Below, in pieces: positions 33,269-43,153 of a DNA stretch of 64,000 nucleotides. Source of the DNA: Bacteroidota bacterium (lineage in GTDB: Bacteria > Bacteroidota > Bacteroidia > Chitinophagales > Chitinophagaceae); assembly GCA_026391455.1 (NCBI GenBank), contig JAPLEH010000008.1:1-64000 (forward strand), given 5' to 3'. Each line of letters starts with the position of its first letter. Position 1 is the first letter of the stretch. Position numbers and translations under genes: made by a program. Below the pieces are notes generated by a model. That model made no database searches, was not told the DNA's origin, and saw only the letters and a list, made by a program, of their open reading frames with translations.

Positions 33269-33739
33269 TTACAATTCCTGTATGGCGGACCGGTAATCGT
33301 ATTGCAGATCTTCGTGTAGTAAGGCGAGTGCTTTATGAATTCGCTTCACCTGATTATTGTATAAATTCTGTACAACCGGGTAGCGGTCGATGGGCAGTTT
33401 GGTAGCTTGCATGGACCGGCAATAGTCGATCAGCAATTCCACTTCAGCCCCCGGCAAACCACAATACCGGATATATTTATTGATGATCCGGAGAATTTTA
33501 CGAAGTGTTTTTTTGGCAAAATATACATTGGTGGTATTTACTTCTTCAAACAGGGATGCCATTTCCTGTTTTACCGATTCGATATAGGCAGTGGTGTCGT
33601 GCGATTCAAACAACAGGTAGGTGAGCAATTCCTTATTCTCTTTTTTAAACCGGGCCAGGCGCAGGCAAAGTTCCTGCACTTTGGCAGGAGGTGTGGCGGC
33701 CAATTCCTGTTTGAGTTCACTGATAGTAGCAGTCTTCAT
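33269..33739 (-). CDS. Conserved helical hypothetical protein
   Basis: Protein of 156 residues, wholly helical in appearance, with a long basic and leucine-rich middle (KKTLRKILRIINKYIRY) and no signal peptide. No family recognised; the absence of low-complexity sequence and the clean upstream ATG support a real gene. Next to the cupin-like gene (19-base gap, same strand), possibly co-transcribed with it. Confidence 0.7.
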   Translation of the reverse strand: MKTATISELKQELAATPPAKVQELCLRLARFKKENKELLTYLLFESHDTTAYIESVKQEMASLFEEVNTTNVYFAKKTLRKILRIINKYIRYCGLPGAEVELLIDYCRSMQATKLPIDRYPVVQNLYNNQVKRIHKALALLHEDLQYDYRSAIQEL

Positions 33740-33758
33740 ATGAATGGTCTACATTTTA

Positions 33759-34421
33759 TTACCTGATCTCGATCAATATGAGTAAAACCGGGCCGTTGCC
33801 GGCAGGTGAGAGATGGAAATTTGCGCCCTGTGAAATAAAAAGGAAGTCCCCTCCTTTCAGGGATCGCTGATCATTGGTGGGGAGGTTTTCATATTTCAAT
33901 TCTCCTGCCACCAGCTCCGCCACCATCGGCCGCGGCCCCGTTATCATTTCGCCCCTAAGAGATTCTTTGGTGAGTTGATATACAACTACCCGTTCATTCT
34001 CGTATAAAACCGGAAACGGCAGTGGTGAGAATTCCTTATTGGGCTGGTAGCCACTGAGCAATTCTATATCTGTAACATGGAAGGGTACGGTATCAATATT
34101 GGCCACGCGGTGTATCAATGTATCATTTACAAATGAACGGTACCAGGATTTTCCAGGCACAGATATATCCTCTATCCATGTCTTGCCCCTTTCCTGTGCT
34201 GCCGTCTTGGTTTTTGTGAAATGTAAAAAAACAGATGGCGTGGAATGAATATGGAATTGGGTGGTATCTCCGGGTTGGAGCCACACATTCAGCAGGCGTA
34301 TATATTTGTTTTCCAATACCGGCGGGTGAAAAGGCTCTTTACTCACCTGCACCTGTGCGGTGGCTGTCAATGAAAGGAAGCAGATAAATACCAGGAATAT
34401 ATATCGGAGTGATCGTCTCAT
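33759..34421 (-). CDS. Secreted cupin-like protein
   Basis: Protein of 220 residues with a signal peptide (residues 1-22, ending in TATAQ). Two probable beta-barrel cupin halves. LQPGDTTQFHIHSTPSVFLH in the first half has His residues in the metal-site positions, and the second half has SLKGGDFLFISQGANFHL. Function unknown. It precedes 33269-33739 on the same strand. Confidence 0.75.
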   Translation of the reverse strand: MRRSLRYIFLVFICFLSLTATAQVQVSKEPFHPPVLENKYIRLLNVWLQPGDTTQFHIHSTPSVFLHFTKTKTAAQERGKTWIEDISVPGKSWYRSFVNDTLIHRVANIDTVPFHVTDIELLSGYQPNKEFSPLPFPVLYENERVVVYQLTKESLRGEMITGPRPMVAELVAGELKYENLPTNDQRSLKGGDFLFISQGANFHLSPAGNGPVLLILIEIR

Positions 34422-34490
34422 ATTGCAATCTAGTGATTTTTAGCATACCCGGTTTCGGGTTCAGGATCTCGACATTGCTTAATTTTGGAC

Positions 34491-35132
34491 ATGCAAAACA
34501 AAAAAAGAAATCACGTGTATCGAATCTTACTGATGATGGTGGTATTCATCCAATCAGAAAGTGTACAGGCCCAGGATAGTTGCTCGATTTGGGTTCGTGA
34601 GGCACATTTATATATGGACTCGGGCCATTATAAAACGGTGATATTGCTGACTGATAAATGCCTGGCCGAAAATCCTGCCCATGCTGAAGCCTGTAACCTG
34701 CGGGGTTGTGCCACCATTCTGCAGGGCGCTATCAATCATGTGAGTCATAATTGGGAAGCGGTAACTTATTTTAACAGGGCCATTGCTGCCGACAGCACGC
34801 ATCCTTATTATTTAAATAACAGAGGCTGGGCTTATCAAACGCTGGAAGAGTACACCCGCGCCATCAATGATTTTCGTAAAGCAGCTAAACTCGATACCGG
34901 TAATGTAGTTTTGGAAGGGAATATTTTACGCCAGTATTTTATCCGAAATAAAAATAAAGAAGCCCTCTCTCTTTGCAATAAACTGATCGCCCGATTTCCT
35001 GAAAACGGATATGCCTGGTATGTAAGAGGGCAACTGAAAAGAGATTACCTCCACCATTATGCAGAAGGGAATAAAGATGTAAAAAAGGGAGAAGAATTGG
35101 GATGGCAACAGGGATATAACTTAATGTATTAA
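34491..35132 (+). CDS. Secreted tetratricopeptide repeat protein
   Basis: Protein of 213 residues from the ATG at 34491 (a TTG two codons upstream lies in frame). The N-terminal segment RILLMMVVFIQSESVQAQ is a signal peptide. About four TPR units follow, for example AHLYMDSGHYKTVILLTD and YLNNRGWAYQTLEEYTRAIN, with the usual Trp, Gly, Tyr and Ala positions. TPRs mediate protein interactions; no partner is evident. Divergent from the cupin gene. Confidence 0.85.
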   Translation: MQNKKRNHVYRILLMMVVFIQSESVQAQDSCSIWVREAHLYMDSGHYKTVILLTDKCLAENPAHAEACNLRGCATILQGAINHVSHNWEAVTYFNRAIAADSTHPYYLNNRGWAYQTLEEYTRAINDFRKAAKLDTGNVVLEGNILRQYFIRNKNKEALSLCNKLIARFPENGYAWYVRGQLKRDYLHHYAEGNKDVKKGEELGWQQGYNLMY

Positions 35133-35245
35133 ATAATATTCAACCCCTGTACCAGCAACAGCTATTCGGCAATTGACCAACCGTCTTTGCTTAGAAAGGC
35201 GGCATCAATACAACTGCTATCTTAGATTTTGCAGGTGGTACTAAA

Positions 35246-37117
35246 ATGTTGTCTTACCTTTCCGGCTTTCAACTCATTACATTCATGCATCCGCATCTTA
35301 CGAATTTATTGCAGTGTATAGACCTCGAGGAAAAAGAACAGGCGCAACGCTATAACCTGTCAGAAAATCATACCCTGAAAGCACTGAAGTCCGAGGGCCT
35401 CGCGCTTCATCCGCTGATCATTACCCGTAAAAATTTCGGTTATGCCGATTACCCGGAGATCAGTTTTAAACTCGCTTTCCCACCTGAAGCCAACCTTTTT
35501 CGCGATGGAGCGGCCATTGAATGTTTTTTCCCCGGTGAGGAACCGGTAAAAGGAGTATTGCTCGCGCTGGATGGCAAGAATGGGGAATTCCGGTTGTTTG
35601 CCCCCGACTTTCCCGACTGGATCGAAGAGGATGGCGTCGGCATCAAGCTTTCTCCCGATACCCGGACTACCAGCATCATGAAAAAAACATTGCAGGAACT
35701 GGAACAAAACAAACCGCTGTACCGACTGTTTGAACAATTACACCAACCTGTAAATACGATAGGGCAGAAAATCAACCTAACACCAGCCCGTTTCAACTTT
35801 CATAACGAGCGGCTCAATGAAAGCCAGCAGCAGGCCGTGAATGCCATTTTACAAAACGACGACCTGACCGTAGTACATGGCCCTCCCGGTACAGGCAAAA
35901 CCACTACTCTGGTGGAAGCCATTTTGCAATTGGTGCGCCAAGGAGAAAAAGTACTCGTAACCGCACCGAGCAATACAGCCGTGGATAATATCGCTAAAGG
36001 TCTGTTACAACAGGGCATCCGCCTGCTGCGTGTGGGTAATACGAGTAAAGTAGATGAAGCGGTGTTTCCGCATACCCCGGAAGGAAGGCTCAACAATAGC
36101 AAACAACTCAAAGAGATCAAACAACTGAAGATACGTGCCGAAGAATTCAGAAGGATGGCGCTGAAGTATAAACGAAGTTTTGGAAAGGCAGAACGGGAAC
36201 AACGTAATCTGTTGTTCAAAGAAGTTCGTTCCATACGGGCAGAGATCAAACAACTGCAGCAATACAATGAAGAAAAATTACTGGATGAAGCGGATGTAAT
36301 TGCAGGCACCCCGATCGGTCTTTATGATGCAGATATTACTAACCGGCATTTTCAAACATTGGTCATGGATGAAGCAGGGCAATGTATCGAACCATTGGCC
36401 TGGTGTGTGTTTCCCTTTGCCGATAAGATCGTGCTGGCCGGCGATCACTGGCAACTCCCTCCTACTGTATTGAGCAATGAAGCGGCATTGAAAGGCTTTA
36501 ACCGTTCGGTATTGGAGACTGCCATCTATAAGACGGCCGCAGTTTATCTGTTGAATATTCAATACCGGATGCGTGCAGCCATTGCCGGATTCAGCAGTCA
36601 GTATTTTTATGAAGGCAAATTATTCCCCGCTCCGCATTTACAAAACAGTGGTACGCATATTACATTCATTGATACCGCAGGCTCCGGCTTTCAGGAAAAA
36701 CACGGCCCCGATGGAGTAAGTCTCCAAAATGAAGGAGAATTACAAGTAGTGCAAAAGTTGCTGGAAAGCGAATATACCGATCATGTACATATAGCTTTCA
36801 TTTCACCTTATGCAGGGCAGGTAGCCGCTGCCAGAGAACTGTTGCCCCGTGAAATCAGGATCAGTACGATCGATAGCTTCCAGGGGCAGGAAAAAGAAAC
36901 GGTGATCGTATCACTGGTGCGCAGCAATGATGAGGGGGTGATTGGATTCTTAAAGGATTATCGGAGAATGAATGTGGCAATCACCCGGGCCAAAGAAAAC
37001 CTGATTGTGATCGGCGACAGCGCCACTATCGGAAATGACAAGTTCTATAATGAATTTCTGAGTTATGTGGAAGCCAATGGCCAATACCGAACGGTATGGG
37101 AATTTGAACTGTTATAG
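35246..37117 (+). CDS. SF1 helicase, IGHMBP2/UPF1-like
   Basis: Protein of 623 residues. An N-terminal OB-like region of about 160 residues precedes the motor. Motif I GPPGTGKTTTLVE, motif II MDEAGQCIE (DEAG form typical of Upf1-like), motif III GDHWQLPPT, motif IV YRM, motif V TIDSFQGQEKE and motif VI RMNVAITRAKE are all present. Eukaryotic members unwind DNA or RNA 5' to 3'; bacterial relatives are little studied. Start at 35246 is used; ATG at 35285 (Met14) is an alternative. Monocistronic. Confidence 0.9.
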   Translation: MLSYLSGFQLITFMHPHLTNLLQCIDLEEKEQAQRYNLSENHTLKALKSEGLALHPLIITRKNFGYADYPEISFKLAFPPEANLFRDGAAIECFFPGEEPVKGVLLALDGKNGEFRLFAPDFPDWIEEDGVGIKLSPDTRTTSIMKKTLQELEQNKPLYRLFEQLHQPVNTIGQKINLTPARFNFHNERLNESQQQAVNAILQNDDLTVVHGPPGTGKTTTLVEAILQLVRQGEKVLVTAPSNTAVDNIAKGLLQQGIRLLRVGNTSKVDEAVFPHTPEGRLNNSKQLKEIKQLKIRAEEFRRMALKYKRSFGKAEREQRNLLFKEVRSIRAEIKQLQQYNEEKLLDEADVIAGTPIGLYDADITNRHFQTLVMDEAGQCIEPLAWCVFPFADKIVLAGDHWQLPPTVLSNEAALKGFNRSVLETAIYKTAAVYLLNIQYRMRAAIAGFSSQYFYEGKLFPAPHLQNSGTHITFIDTAGSGFQEKHGPDGVSLQNEGELQVVQKLLESEYTDHVHIAFISPYAGQVAAARELLPREIRISTIDSFQGQEKETVIVSLVRSNDEGVIGFLKDYRRMNVAITRAKENLIVIGDSATIGNDKFYNEFLSYVEANGQYRTVWEFELL

Positions 37118-37148
37118 TGCAGGCTTCATTCACCTATTCATCAGGTGA

Positions 37149-37898
37149 TCATATTTGTGCCCCCAGTGCTTTCAATAATTGGGGCTTATAGGTAGCAGAC
37201 ACTTCTATTTCCGAACCATCCTGCAGGGTAATAAAGCCACCAGCGCTTTTGGAATAGGACTTGATAAATTGGGCATTTACGATAAAGGAACGATGTACCC
37301 TGATAAAGGGTGCATCCAATATTTCATCAAAATGTTTTAAAAATTTACAGATCAACTTAAATCCGCCCTGCGCAAAATATACTTCCGTAAAATTGCCTTT
37401 GGCCTGCAGTTTGGTAATGGTCTCTGTTTTAATGACATCAAAACCTTGCAGCGTAGGCAAAATAATCTGTTGTTTATCTGGTTTTTGTTTCAGGTTATCC
37501 AGTAAGATGCGGGTACGGCTGAATTCCTCTTCTTTCAAAAGTGATTCCTGCACTTTATTCACTGCCGCCACCAGTTCGGATATATCTATAGGTTTGAGGA
37601 TATAATAGGCTGCGCTTTTATTCAATGCCTTCAGGGAATATTCCGCATAGGCTGTAATGAAAATGGTTTCAAATTGCTGATCCTGGCAGGCTTCCAGAAT
37701 ATCGAACGCATTTCCGAAGGGCATTTCTACATCCAGGAAAACCAGTTGTGGCTTCAGCTCTTTGATCATGGGCACGGCTTCTTTGATATGCTGTGCCTGG
37801 CCGATGAGTTCCACCACCGGGCAATATTTTTTCAGGTAATTTTCCAGCACATTCCGTGCAATCAGTTCATCATCTACAATGATACTTTTAATCCTCAT
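37149..37898 (-). CDS. LytTR-type response regulator
   Basis: Protein of 249 residues. Receiver domain with VVDDE at the start, LVFLDVEMP (phospho-Asp) and YILKPIDIS (conserved Lys). The C-terminal LytTR domain carries FTEVYFAQGGFKLICK and VHRSFIVNAQFIKSYSKSAGG, and binds DNA through beta-strands. It overlaps the 3' end of the kinase gene by 11 bases, so the two proteins are a co-translated pair. Targets unknown. Confidence 0.94.
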   Translation of the reverse strand: MRIKSIIVDDELIARNVLENYLKKYCPVVELIGQAQHIKEAVPMIKELKPQLVFLDVEMPFGNAFDILEACQDQQFETIFITAYAEYSLKALNKSAAYYILKPIDISELVAAVNKVQESLLKEEEFSRTRILLDNLKQKPDKQQIILPTLQGFDVIKTETITKLQAKGNFTEVYFAQGGFKLICKFLKHFDEILDAPFIRVHRSFIVNAQFIKSYSKSAGGFITLQDGSEIEVSATYKPQLLKALGAQI

Positions 37899-39738
37899 GA
37901 GCAATTTGTTTTAGTAATGGCACCATAATGCGTACCCGCACCCCTCTTTCAGGAGATTGTTTGTCCTCTACTGTACAGGTAATATTCTGGTGATATAATT
38001 CATTGAGTATACTGATACGTTCGTGGGTGTTAGTGATTCCCCTTCCGGAATGCTTTTGCTGGTTTACTGTTTTGCTTTTTTTACTGGCTTCTATCCCTAT
38101 TCCGTTATCTTCCACCAGTATCTCCATCCCTTTGGCTGTTTTGGTAAAACTCAGTTGCAACATGCCTTTATCTTCGATATAACGCAGTCCGTGCCAGATA
38201 GAATTTTCCAGGTGTGGCTGTATCAGCATTCCGGGTAAATAAAATCCTTCACTTGCATACAAGGCATCATCAATATGGATAGTAAAATCGAATTTATCCG
38301 GAAAACGGCTTTTTTCCAGTTCGAGGTAATGCTGTAGGAGTTCGGTTTCCTTTGAAAAAAGTACAAAATCATTTTTGGAATTCTCCATTACCCGGCGCAT
38401 CAGGGTAGAGAAACGGGTGAGGTAGCGATTCGCTTCCAATTCATTGTTATTGGCAATAAACTGGTTGATACTGTTCAGGCTGTTGAAGATAAAATGGGGA
38501 TTCATTTCCCGGCGAAGGGATTGCAGGGCGATCTTTTTATTACGGATCCGTAATTTTTTTAGCGTGAATAAAACAAAGGCCGACAGCAGGGCCAGGATCA
38601 CCACGGAACCGATAAGCCAGTAATTGAAGATATTTTTCCGGCGGATCAGGTCATCCTTCAATGCTTTTTCTGATTCCAGTTGCTGGATGCGGTTTTCTGT
38701 TTCGCCAATGATGCGATCATCGATCAGGGAACTGTCTTTACTGATCACCACAGGGAGTTGCAGTAAGAAGTCTTTGTACAGTTTCAGGCTTTTATCTTTT
38801 TTGCCGGTCACCTGGTATATACTATCCAGTCTTTCCACACTGCGACGGGCTTCGAGTGTATGGCCATTTCGCACCGAAAGCTGGTAGGATTCCATCAATA
38901 ACCGGATGGCCGTGCTGTCTTCTTTTTTCTGAATATAAATATCCGCCAGCGACGTAATCTCTTTTGCCTGGAAGGCTGTGGAATTTTGCACAAAGGGTTG
39001 TTGCAACAACTGCTTCTTGGTTTGAATAGCACTGTCGTAATTATTATTACTCAGGTACACATCGGTGATCCGCTGGTTGTAATACATGGCCTGCGAAGGA
39101 ATATTCTGCGTTATCTGGTAAGCAGAATTGAACGATTTTAATGCGGCAGCCGGCTGATGCGCTTTGACATTGACCAACCCGGAACGGTTGAGGTTGGCCA
39201 CAATTTCATTGGTATCCTTTGATTGCAATAAAAGGGACAGGTTATCCCGGAGGAATTTTTGCTGTACTTTCAGCGAATCGGCAAATTTCAACCGGTCTTT
39301 GTCATTAATGTTGAGTGAGTTGGAATACATGTCACCCGACTTAAAACTATTCTTTCCGGCTACTTCATAATTGGAAATCGCTTCAGTGTTTTTATGCTGG
39401 TCTTCCTGTACCCTGGCCAAAGCGCGGCTGCTGCGGGCCACTCCATCCGGATCGCCTGCTTTTTCGAAGAGGTCTTTTGATTTTTTGTAGTAGACCTCAC
39501 TGCGGGGAAGGTCTCCTTTTTCATAATAAGATTCACCCAGATCAAAATAACCACTGGCCAGTGTGTCTTTATTGCCATTTTCCAGACCTGCTTCTATTTT
39601 CCGGGAAGCATTCTGAATTTTCTTCTTGGAGTTGCTCTCGTATTTCTCCACTTTGGGGTTCGATTGGGCAAAACTAAGCTGGCCGATGGTGGTCAGCAAA
39701 AACAGACAGGCCCCGTATGTGATCCCTTTGTGAAACAA
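37888..39738 (-). CDS. LytS-type sensor histidine kinase with TPR sensor region
   Basis: Protein of 616 residues, apparent TTG start (an upstream stop in frame excludes longer forms). Signal-like segment at the N-terminus, then about six TPR-like repeats in the periplasm, one membrane helix near residue 375, then the His_kinase domain MNPHFIFNSLNSINQFI with the phospho-acceptor His. The ATPase domain has MLIQPHLENSIWHGL and VEDNGIGIE. With 37149-37898 it forms a two-component system. Confidence 0.93.
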   Translation of the reverse strand: MFHKGITYGACLFLLTTIGQLSFAQSNPKVEKYESNSKKKIQNASRKIEAGLENGNKDTLASGYFDLGESYYEKGDLPRSEVYYKKSKDLFEKAGDPDGVARSSRALARVQEDQHKNTEAISNYEVAGKNSFKSGDMYSNSLNINDKDRLKFADSLKVQQKFLRDNLSLLLQSKDTNEIVANLNRSGLVNVKAHQPAAALKSFNSAYQITQNIPSQAMYYNQRITDVYLSNNNYDSAIQTKKQLLQQPFVQNSTAFQAKEITSLADIYIQKKEDSTAIRLLMESYQLSVRNGHTLEARRSVERLDSIYQVTGKKDKSLKLYKDFLLQLPVVISKDSSLIDDRIIGETENRIQQLESEKALKDDLIRRKNIFNYWLIGSVVILALLSAFVLFTLKKLRIRNKKIALQSLRREMNPHFIFNSLNSINQFIANNNELEANRYLTRFSTLMRRVMENSKNDFVLFSKETELLQHYLELEKSRFPDKFDFTIHIDDALYASEGFYLPGMLIQPHLENSIWHGLRYIEDKGMLQLSFTKTAKGMEILVEDNGIGIEASKKSKTVNQQKHSGRGITNTHERISILNELYHQNITCTVEDKQSPERGVRVRIMVPLLKQIAHED

Positions 39739-39880
39739 TACGAATATTTTACCCTACAAAATAACAGTATTTAAGGGCAACTTCATTTTTTCCCACCAAG
39801 CCGGAAGCCCTTTTCACACAGTTTGGCCCCATAGCGCCCCTGAGTGACGCTATTTTTAACTTCTGATTAAAAGGATAGCC

Positions 39881-40846
39881 ATGAAAAATATTTCTTTCCT
39901 CATAGTAGTACTCCTCTGCTGGGCCTTACCATCGGTGGCACAATTGAAGGCAGACAACCTGAATACGCCCTTTGCGGATTCCAGCCGTACGCCCCGGGCG
40001 GGTTATGCCAGCGCATACAAAAACATGAAGATCTACTTTATAAAAGCCCGACCTTCCCTGTATAAAGAATTTGCCAATATGGGCAACTACACTTCATTTG
40101 AAAAGGCATTGAACACCGCAAGCATAAAAGTGGAAGAAGTGTCTTCTGGTGGTTCGGTAAACACCCTTCGCTTTAAGAATACTTCCAAAGACACCATTAT
40201 TATCGGCATGGGGGATATTGTAAAAGGGGGCAAACAAGACAGGGTGATTGAAAAAGATACGCTTATTTGCCCGGGGCAAACCATGATGCTGCCCGTGTAT
40301 TGTGTGGAACATGGCCGCTGGACACCCAGCAGTACGGGTACAACATTTACTGCCTATCACAGCAATATCAATAATGTGGTAAGGAAGAGCATGGTAAAAG
40401 AAAAAAGCCAGGGGAAAGTATGGGACAATGTTGGCCTCATCAATAGCAATATGGGAACCGTGACCAATACGGGAACCTATACGGCCGTAACACAATCCGA
40501 TGAATACAATAAAAAACTGAAAGAATACAAAGATGCGTTTACCAAAGAGCTGGTAAAAGATTCCACCATTGTGGGTATGCTGGCGGTAACGGGTGATCGC
40601 ATCATTGGTTGCGATATCTATGGCACGCCGCAATTGTTTCGTGACAATGCGCCGAATATCCTCAGTTCTTATATTTCGGAAGCTTTGTATGATGGTAAAC
40701 CTGTTACGATTAAAGAAGAAAAAGTTTCGGAGTACATCAATACACTGCTGGCCAATGAAGAAAAGCAGGATCAACTGTTGGAAAACAATGGCCGGAGTTT
40801 AAAAATAAACGGAAAAAAAGTAAAGATCACGGCTTTTGATAACTAA
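39881..40846 (+). CDS. ARPP-1/DUF6569-like secreted protein
   Basis: Protein of 321 residues with a signal peptide ([21 protein letters not shown]). A predicted beta-rich domain contains [29 protein letters not shown] and [13 protein letters not shown], the conserved core of the ARG-and-rhodanese-phosphatase-associated (ARPP-1) family. A Lys/Glu-rich C-terminal helix follows ([19 protein letters not shown]). The family's role is unknown. A good terminator at 40929-40952 follows. Confidence 0.75.
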   Translation: MKNISFLIVVLLCWALPSVAQLKADNLNTPFADSSRTPRAGYASAYKNMKIYFIKARPSLYKEFANMGNYTSFEKALNTASIKVEEVSSGGSVNTLRFKNTSKDTIIIGMGDIVKGGKQDRVIEKDTLICPGQTMMLPVYCVEHGRWTPSSTGTTFTAYHSNINNVVRKSMVKEKSQGKVWDNVGLINSNMGTVTNTGTYTAVTQSDEYNKKLKEYKDAFTKELVKDSTIVGMLAVTGDRIIGCDIYGTPQLFRDNAPNILSSYISEALYDGKPVTIKEEKVSEYINTLLANEEKQDQLLENNGRSLKINGKKVKITAFDN

Positions 40847-40928
40847 ACCTTACCTGTAATTGTTCAGTAACAGGATGTCCCTATGCTATCAGCGAGTAAG
40901 CCTTTCTGACCCTATGTGATAGCAACGA

Positions 40929-40952
40929 CCTCCGCTTTATGCGGAGGTTTTT
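40929..40952 (+). terminator. Intrinsic terminator of the 39881-40846 gene
   Basis: CCTCCGC and GCGGAGG form a 7-bp GC-rich stem with a TTTAT loop, followed by TTTTT. Confidence 0.85.
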
Positions 40953-41010
40953 GTATAACTATACAGATCAGTATTTCTGTAAAGAAATAGAAGCAGCGGC
41001 CCCGCTTCCG

Positions 41011-42939
41011 TTAAAGCTGTATCAATGCTTTTACTTTCCGTATCAATGGAATGAGGCTGATGAATTTGATATTGATGAATTCATAGTGGCGGGTGAGCAA
41101 TTGGGTCACGGCGGTATCTTTAAACAGAATGGCTTTATTAAAGCATTCGAGCGCTTTTTCCGAAGCTCCGGCTTTTGCATAATCCATTCCCATCCAGAGA
41201 TCCGAAATGTATTCGCCGGATTTTTTCATCACGCGATAATACTCATCTACTTCTGCTACCAGCATACTGTGATCGCGGTCGCGGTAAAAGCGAACCAGCC
41301 CGGGGTTTTCTGCTTTTTCCGCCGCAGTGATCGCTTCTTCTTTTCGATTGAAATACCAATAGAGCCTTGACAAATTGGTATACCGTTGTTTTTGCATAGT
41401 AGGATCATATGCGGTACGGGTAATGAGTTCATGCTGCAGGCGTATGGCTTCCTCCTGATCATTATTGGCCGCCAGTGCATTGATTTTATTCTGAATAAGA
41501 TAATCCCAGGAGGCATTGATCTCACTTCCCTGATTGAATATCTTCATCGCTTCATCTTTCTCCCCTTTTGCTTCCAGTAAAATACTCAGCCAGAGGTATA
41601 CGTTGGATTGATTGGCATCCATGGCGATAGAAGTGCGGTAGCTTTTTTCCGCTTCTGCCCATTCGAAGTTTTGATGATACCAGTATCCGAGTGAAGCCTG
41701 AATTTCTCCGGAATAGGCATCGAGTGAAAGGGCAGTATCGATATGATTTTTGGCCACCATCAGCATGATGCCGGGATCCTGGTAGCCGCGGTACGATGCC
41801 AGTAAATATGTATTGGCCAAGCCCGCATATGCGATCGCAAAATTGGGATCTTTATTGACGGCCTGCTGAAAGAGTTCGCGTGCAATGAGCAGATCGGTGC
41901 GGTTTCTTTTTTCCACCAAAAATTTACCGCGCAGGTACAGATCATAGGCCTGCATATCCTGTGTAGGTTTATCACCCAGATTGGTATTTTCGTTTTGCGA
42001 TATCTCTGTATTCAGTACGGCAGCAATAGCTATGGCCACTTCCCGCTGTATGGAAAAGATATCATCAAAAGAACGGTCGTAGGATTCGGCCCAGCGGTGT
42101 TCATCGGTCTTTGCATTAATGAGCTGTGCCGTAATACGTACCTGCTGACCATGACGCTGTACACTGCCCTCGAGAATGAAGGCCACGCCCAATTCGGCCC
42201 CGATCTCCGTTACCGGCTTAGGGTTATTCTTATATTGCATAACCGAAGTGCGGGAGATCACTTTCAGTGATTTTATTTTCGACAATTGTGTGATGATATC
42301 TTCGGTAAGCCCGTCACTGAAATATTCCTGCTGCTGATCGCTGCTCATATTCGCAAAAGGAAGCACTGCAATTCCATTTTCTGCAATGGGTTTGGGTGCC
42401 ACTTTGCTGAGGTCCAATTTTGGCGTTACAGGTTTACTATAGGGAGTGATGAGCTCATAAATGCGAACAGGTTCCTTCACATTTTTCAGTACCTCTTTTC
42501 CGATGAGTACCGACTCCAGCCCCGTTTTATTGGTAATGTTGATTGATACCATTTCGGAAATATAAATGCCGCCGGCGGGGGCCAATGCCTGAATGCGGGA
42601 TGCGATATTCACTACATCGCCGAATACATTTCCATCGTGCAACAGGACATCTCCCATATGAATACCGATACGCACCGGCACATGTGGGTCTTCGTGCAGA
42701 TCGGTTTGCAGTAATTTGGCAAATTCGGCCGCATCGGTTGCACTCCTGAAAAGTAACAGGGAGCCATCGCCATAGTACTGAACCATTTTACCTTCCAGTT
42801 CCTCCGCGATAGCTTCCAGCGAATGCCTGAATCGGTTGATTTTTTCCACGGCATCCATTTCATCTTTCTGCATCATTGCAGTATAACCAACTACGTCCGC
42901 AAAAACGATTGCAGCGAGTTGGTGTGTATTCTCCGACAT
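41011..42939 (-). CDS. Class III adenylate cyclase with C-terminal TPR domain
   Basis: Protein of 642 residues. Cyclase domain at about residues 8-170: AIVFADVVGYTAMM and VQYYGDGSLLLF carry the two metal-binding Asp residues, and GIHMGDVLLHDGNVFGDVVNIASRI is the typical central block. A linker leads to a FlgO/TolB-like domain (IAVLPFANMSSDQQ, YFSDGLTEDIITQL) and about six TPR units to the C-terminus. The combination is common in soil bacteria. It would make cAMP in response to an unknown signal; no receptor gene is adjacent. Confidence 0.93.
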   Translation of the reverse strand: MSENTHQLAAIVFADVVGYTAMMQKDEMDAVEKINRFRHSLEAIAEELEGKMVQYYGDGSLLLFRSATDAAEFAKLLQTDLHEDPHVPVRIGIHMGDVLLHDGNVFGDVVNIASRIQALAPAGGIYISEMVSINITNKTGLESVLIGKEVLKNVKEPVRIYELITPYSKPVTPKLDLSKVAPKPIAENGIAVLPFANMSSDQQQEYFSDGLTEDIITQLSKIKSLKVISRTSVMQYKNNPKPVTEIGAELGVAFILEGSVQRHGQQVRITAQLINAKTDEHRWAESYDRSFDDIFSIQREVAIAIAAVLNTEISQNENTNLGDKPTQDMQAYDLYLRGKFLVEKRNRTDLLIARELFQQAVNKDPNFAIAYAGLANTYLLASYRGYQDPGIMLMVAKNHIDTALSLDAYSGEIQASLGYWYHQNFEWAEAEKSYRTSIAMDANQSNVYLWLSILLEAKGEKDEAMKIFNQGSEINASWDYLIQNKINALAANNDQEEAIRLQHELITRTAYDPTMQKQRYTNLSRLYWYFNRKEEAITAAEKAENPGLVRFYRDRDHSMLVAEVDEYYRVMKKSGEYISDLWMGMDYAKAGASEKALECFNKAILFKDTAVTQLLTRHYEFINIKFISLIPLIRKVKALIQL

Positions 42940-43153
42940 ATATTATTGAAGTTGGAGGGGCAAATTACTGAAAAAGCAGGTATAACAGGTTTATATCCTG
43001 AGTAAAGCAGATTGGCACTTATTGTAATGTCATGATTAAAAGGGCCCTATTTCCTATTACATTTTATAAAAGGGGACATACGTATAGTAAAAGGATTTAA
43101 TGCAAAATATTTAACCCCTAAAAGGGCTGAAAAGACCATCGGTTGATCTGTGT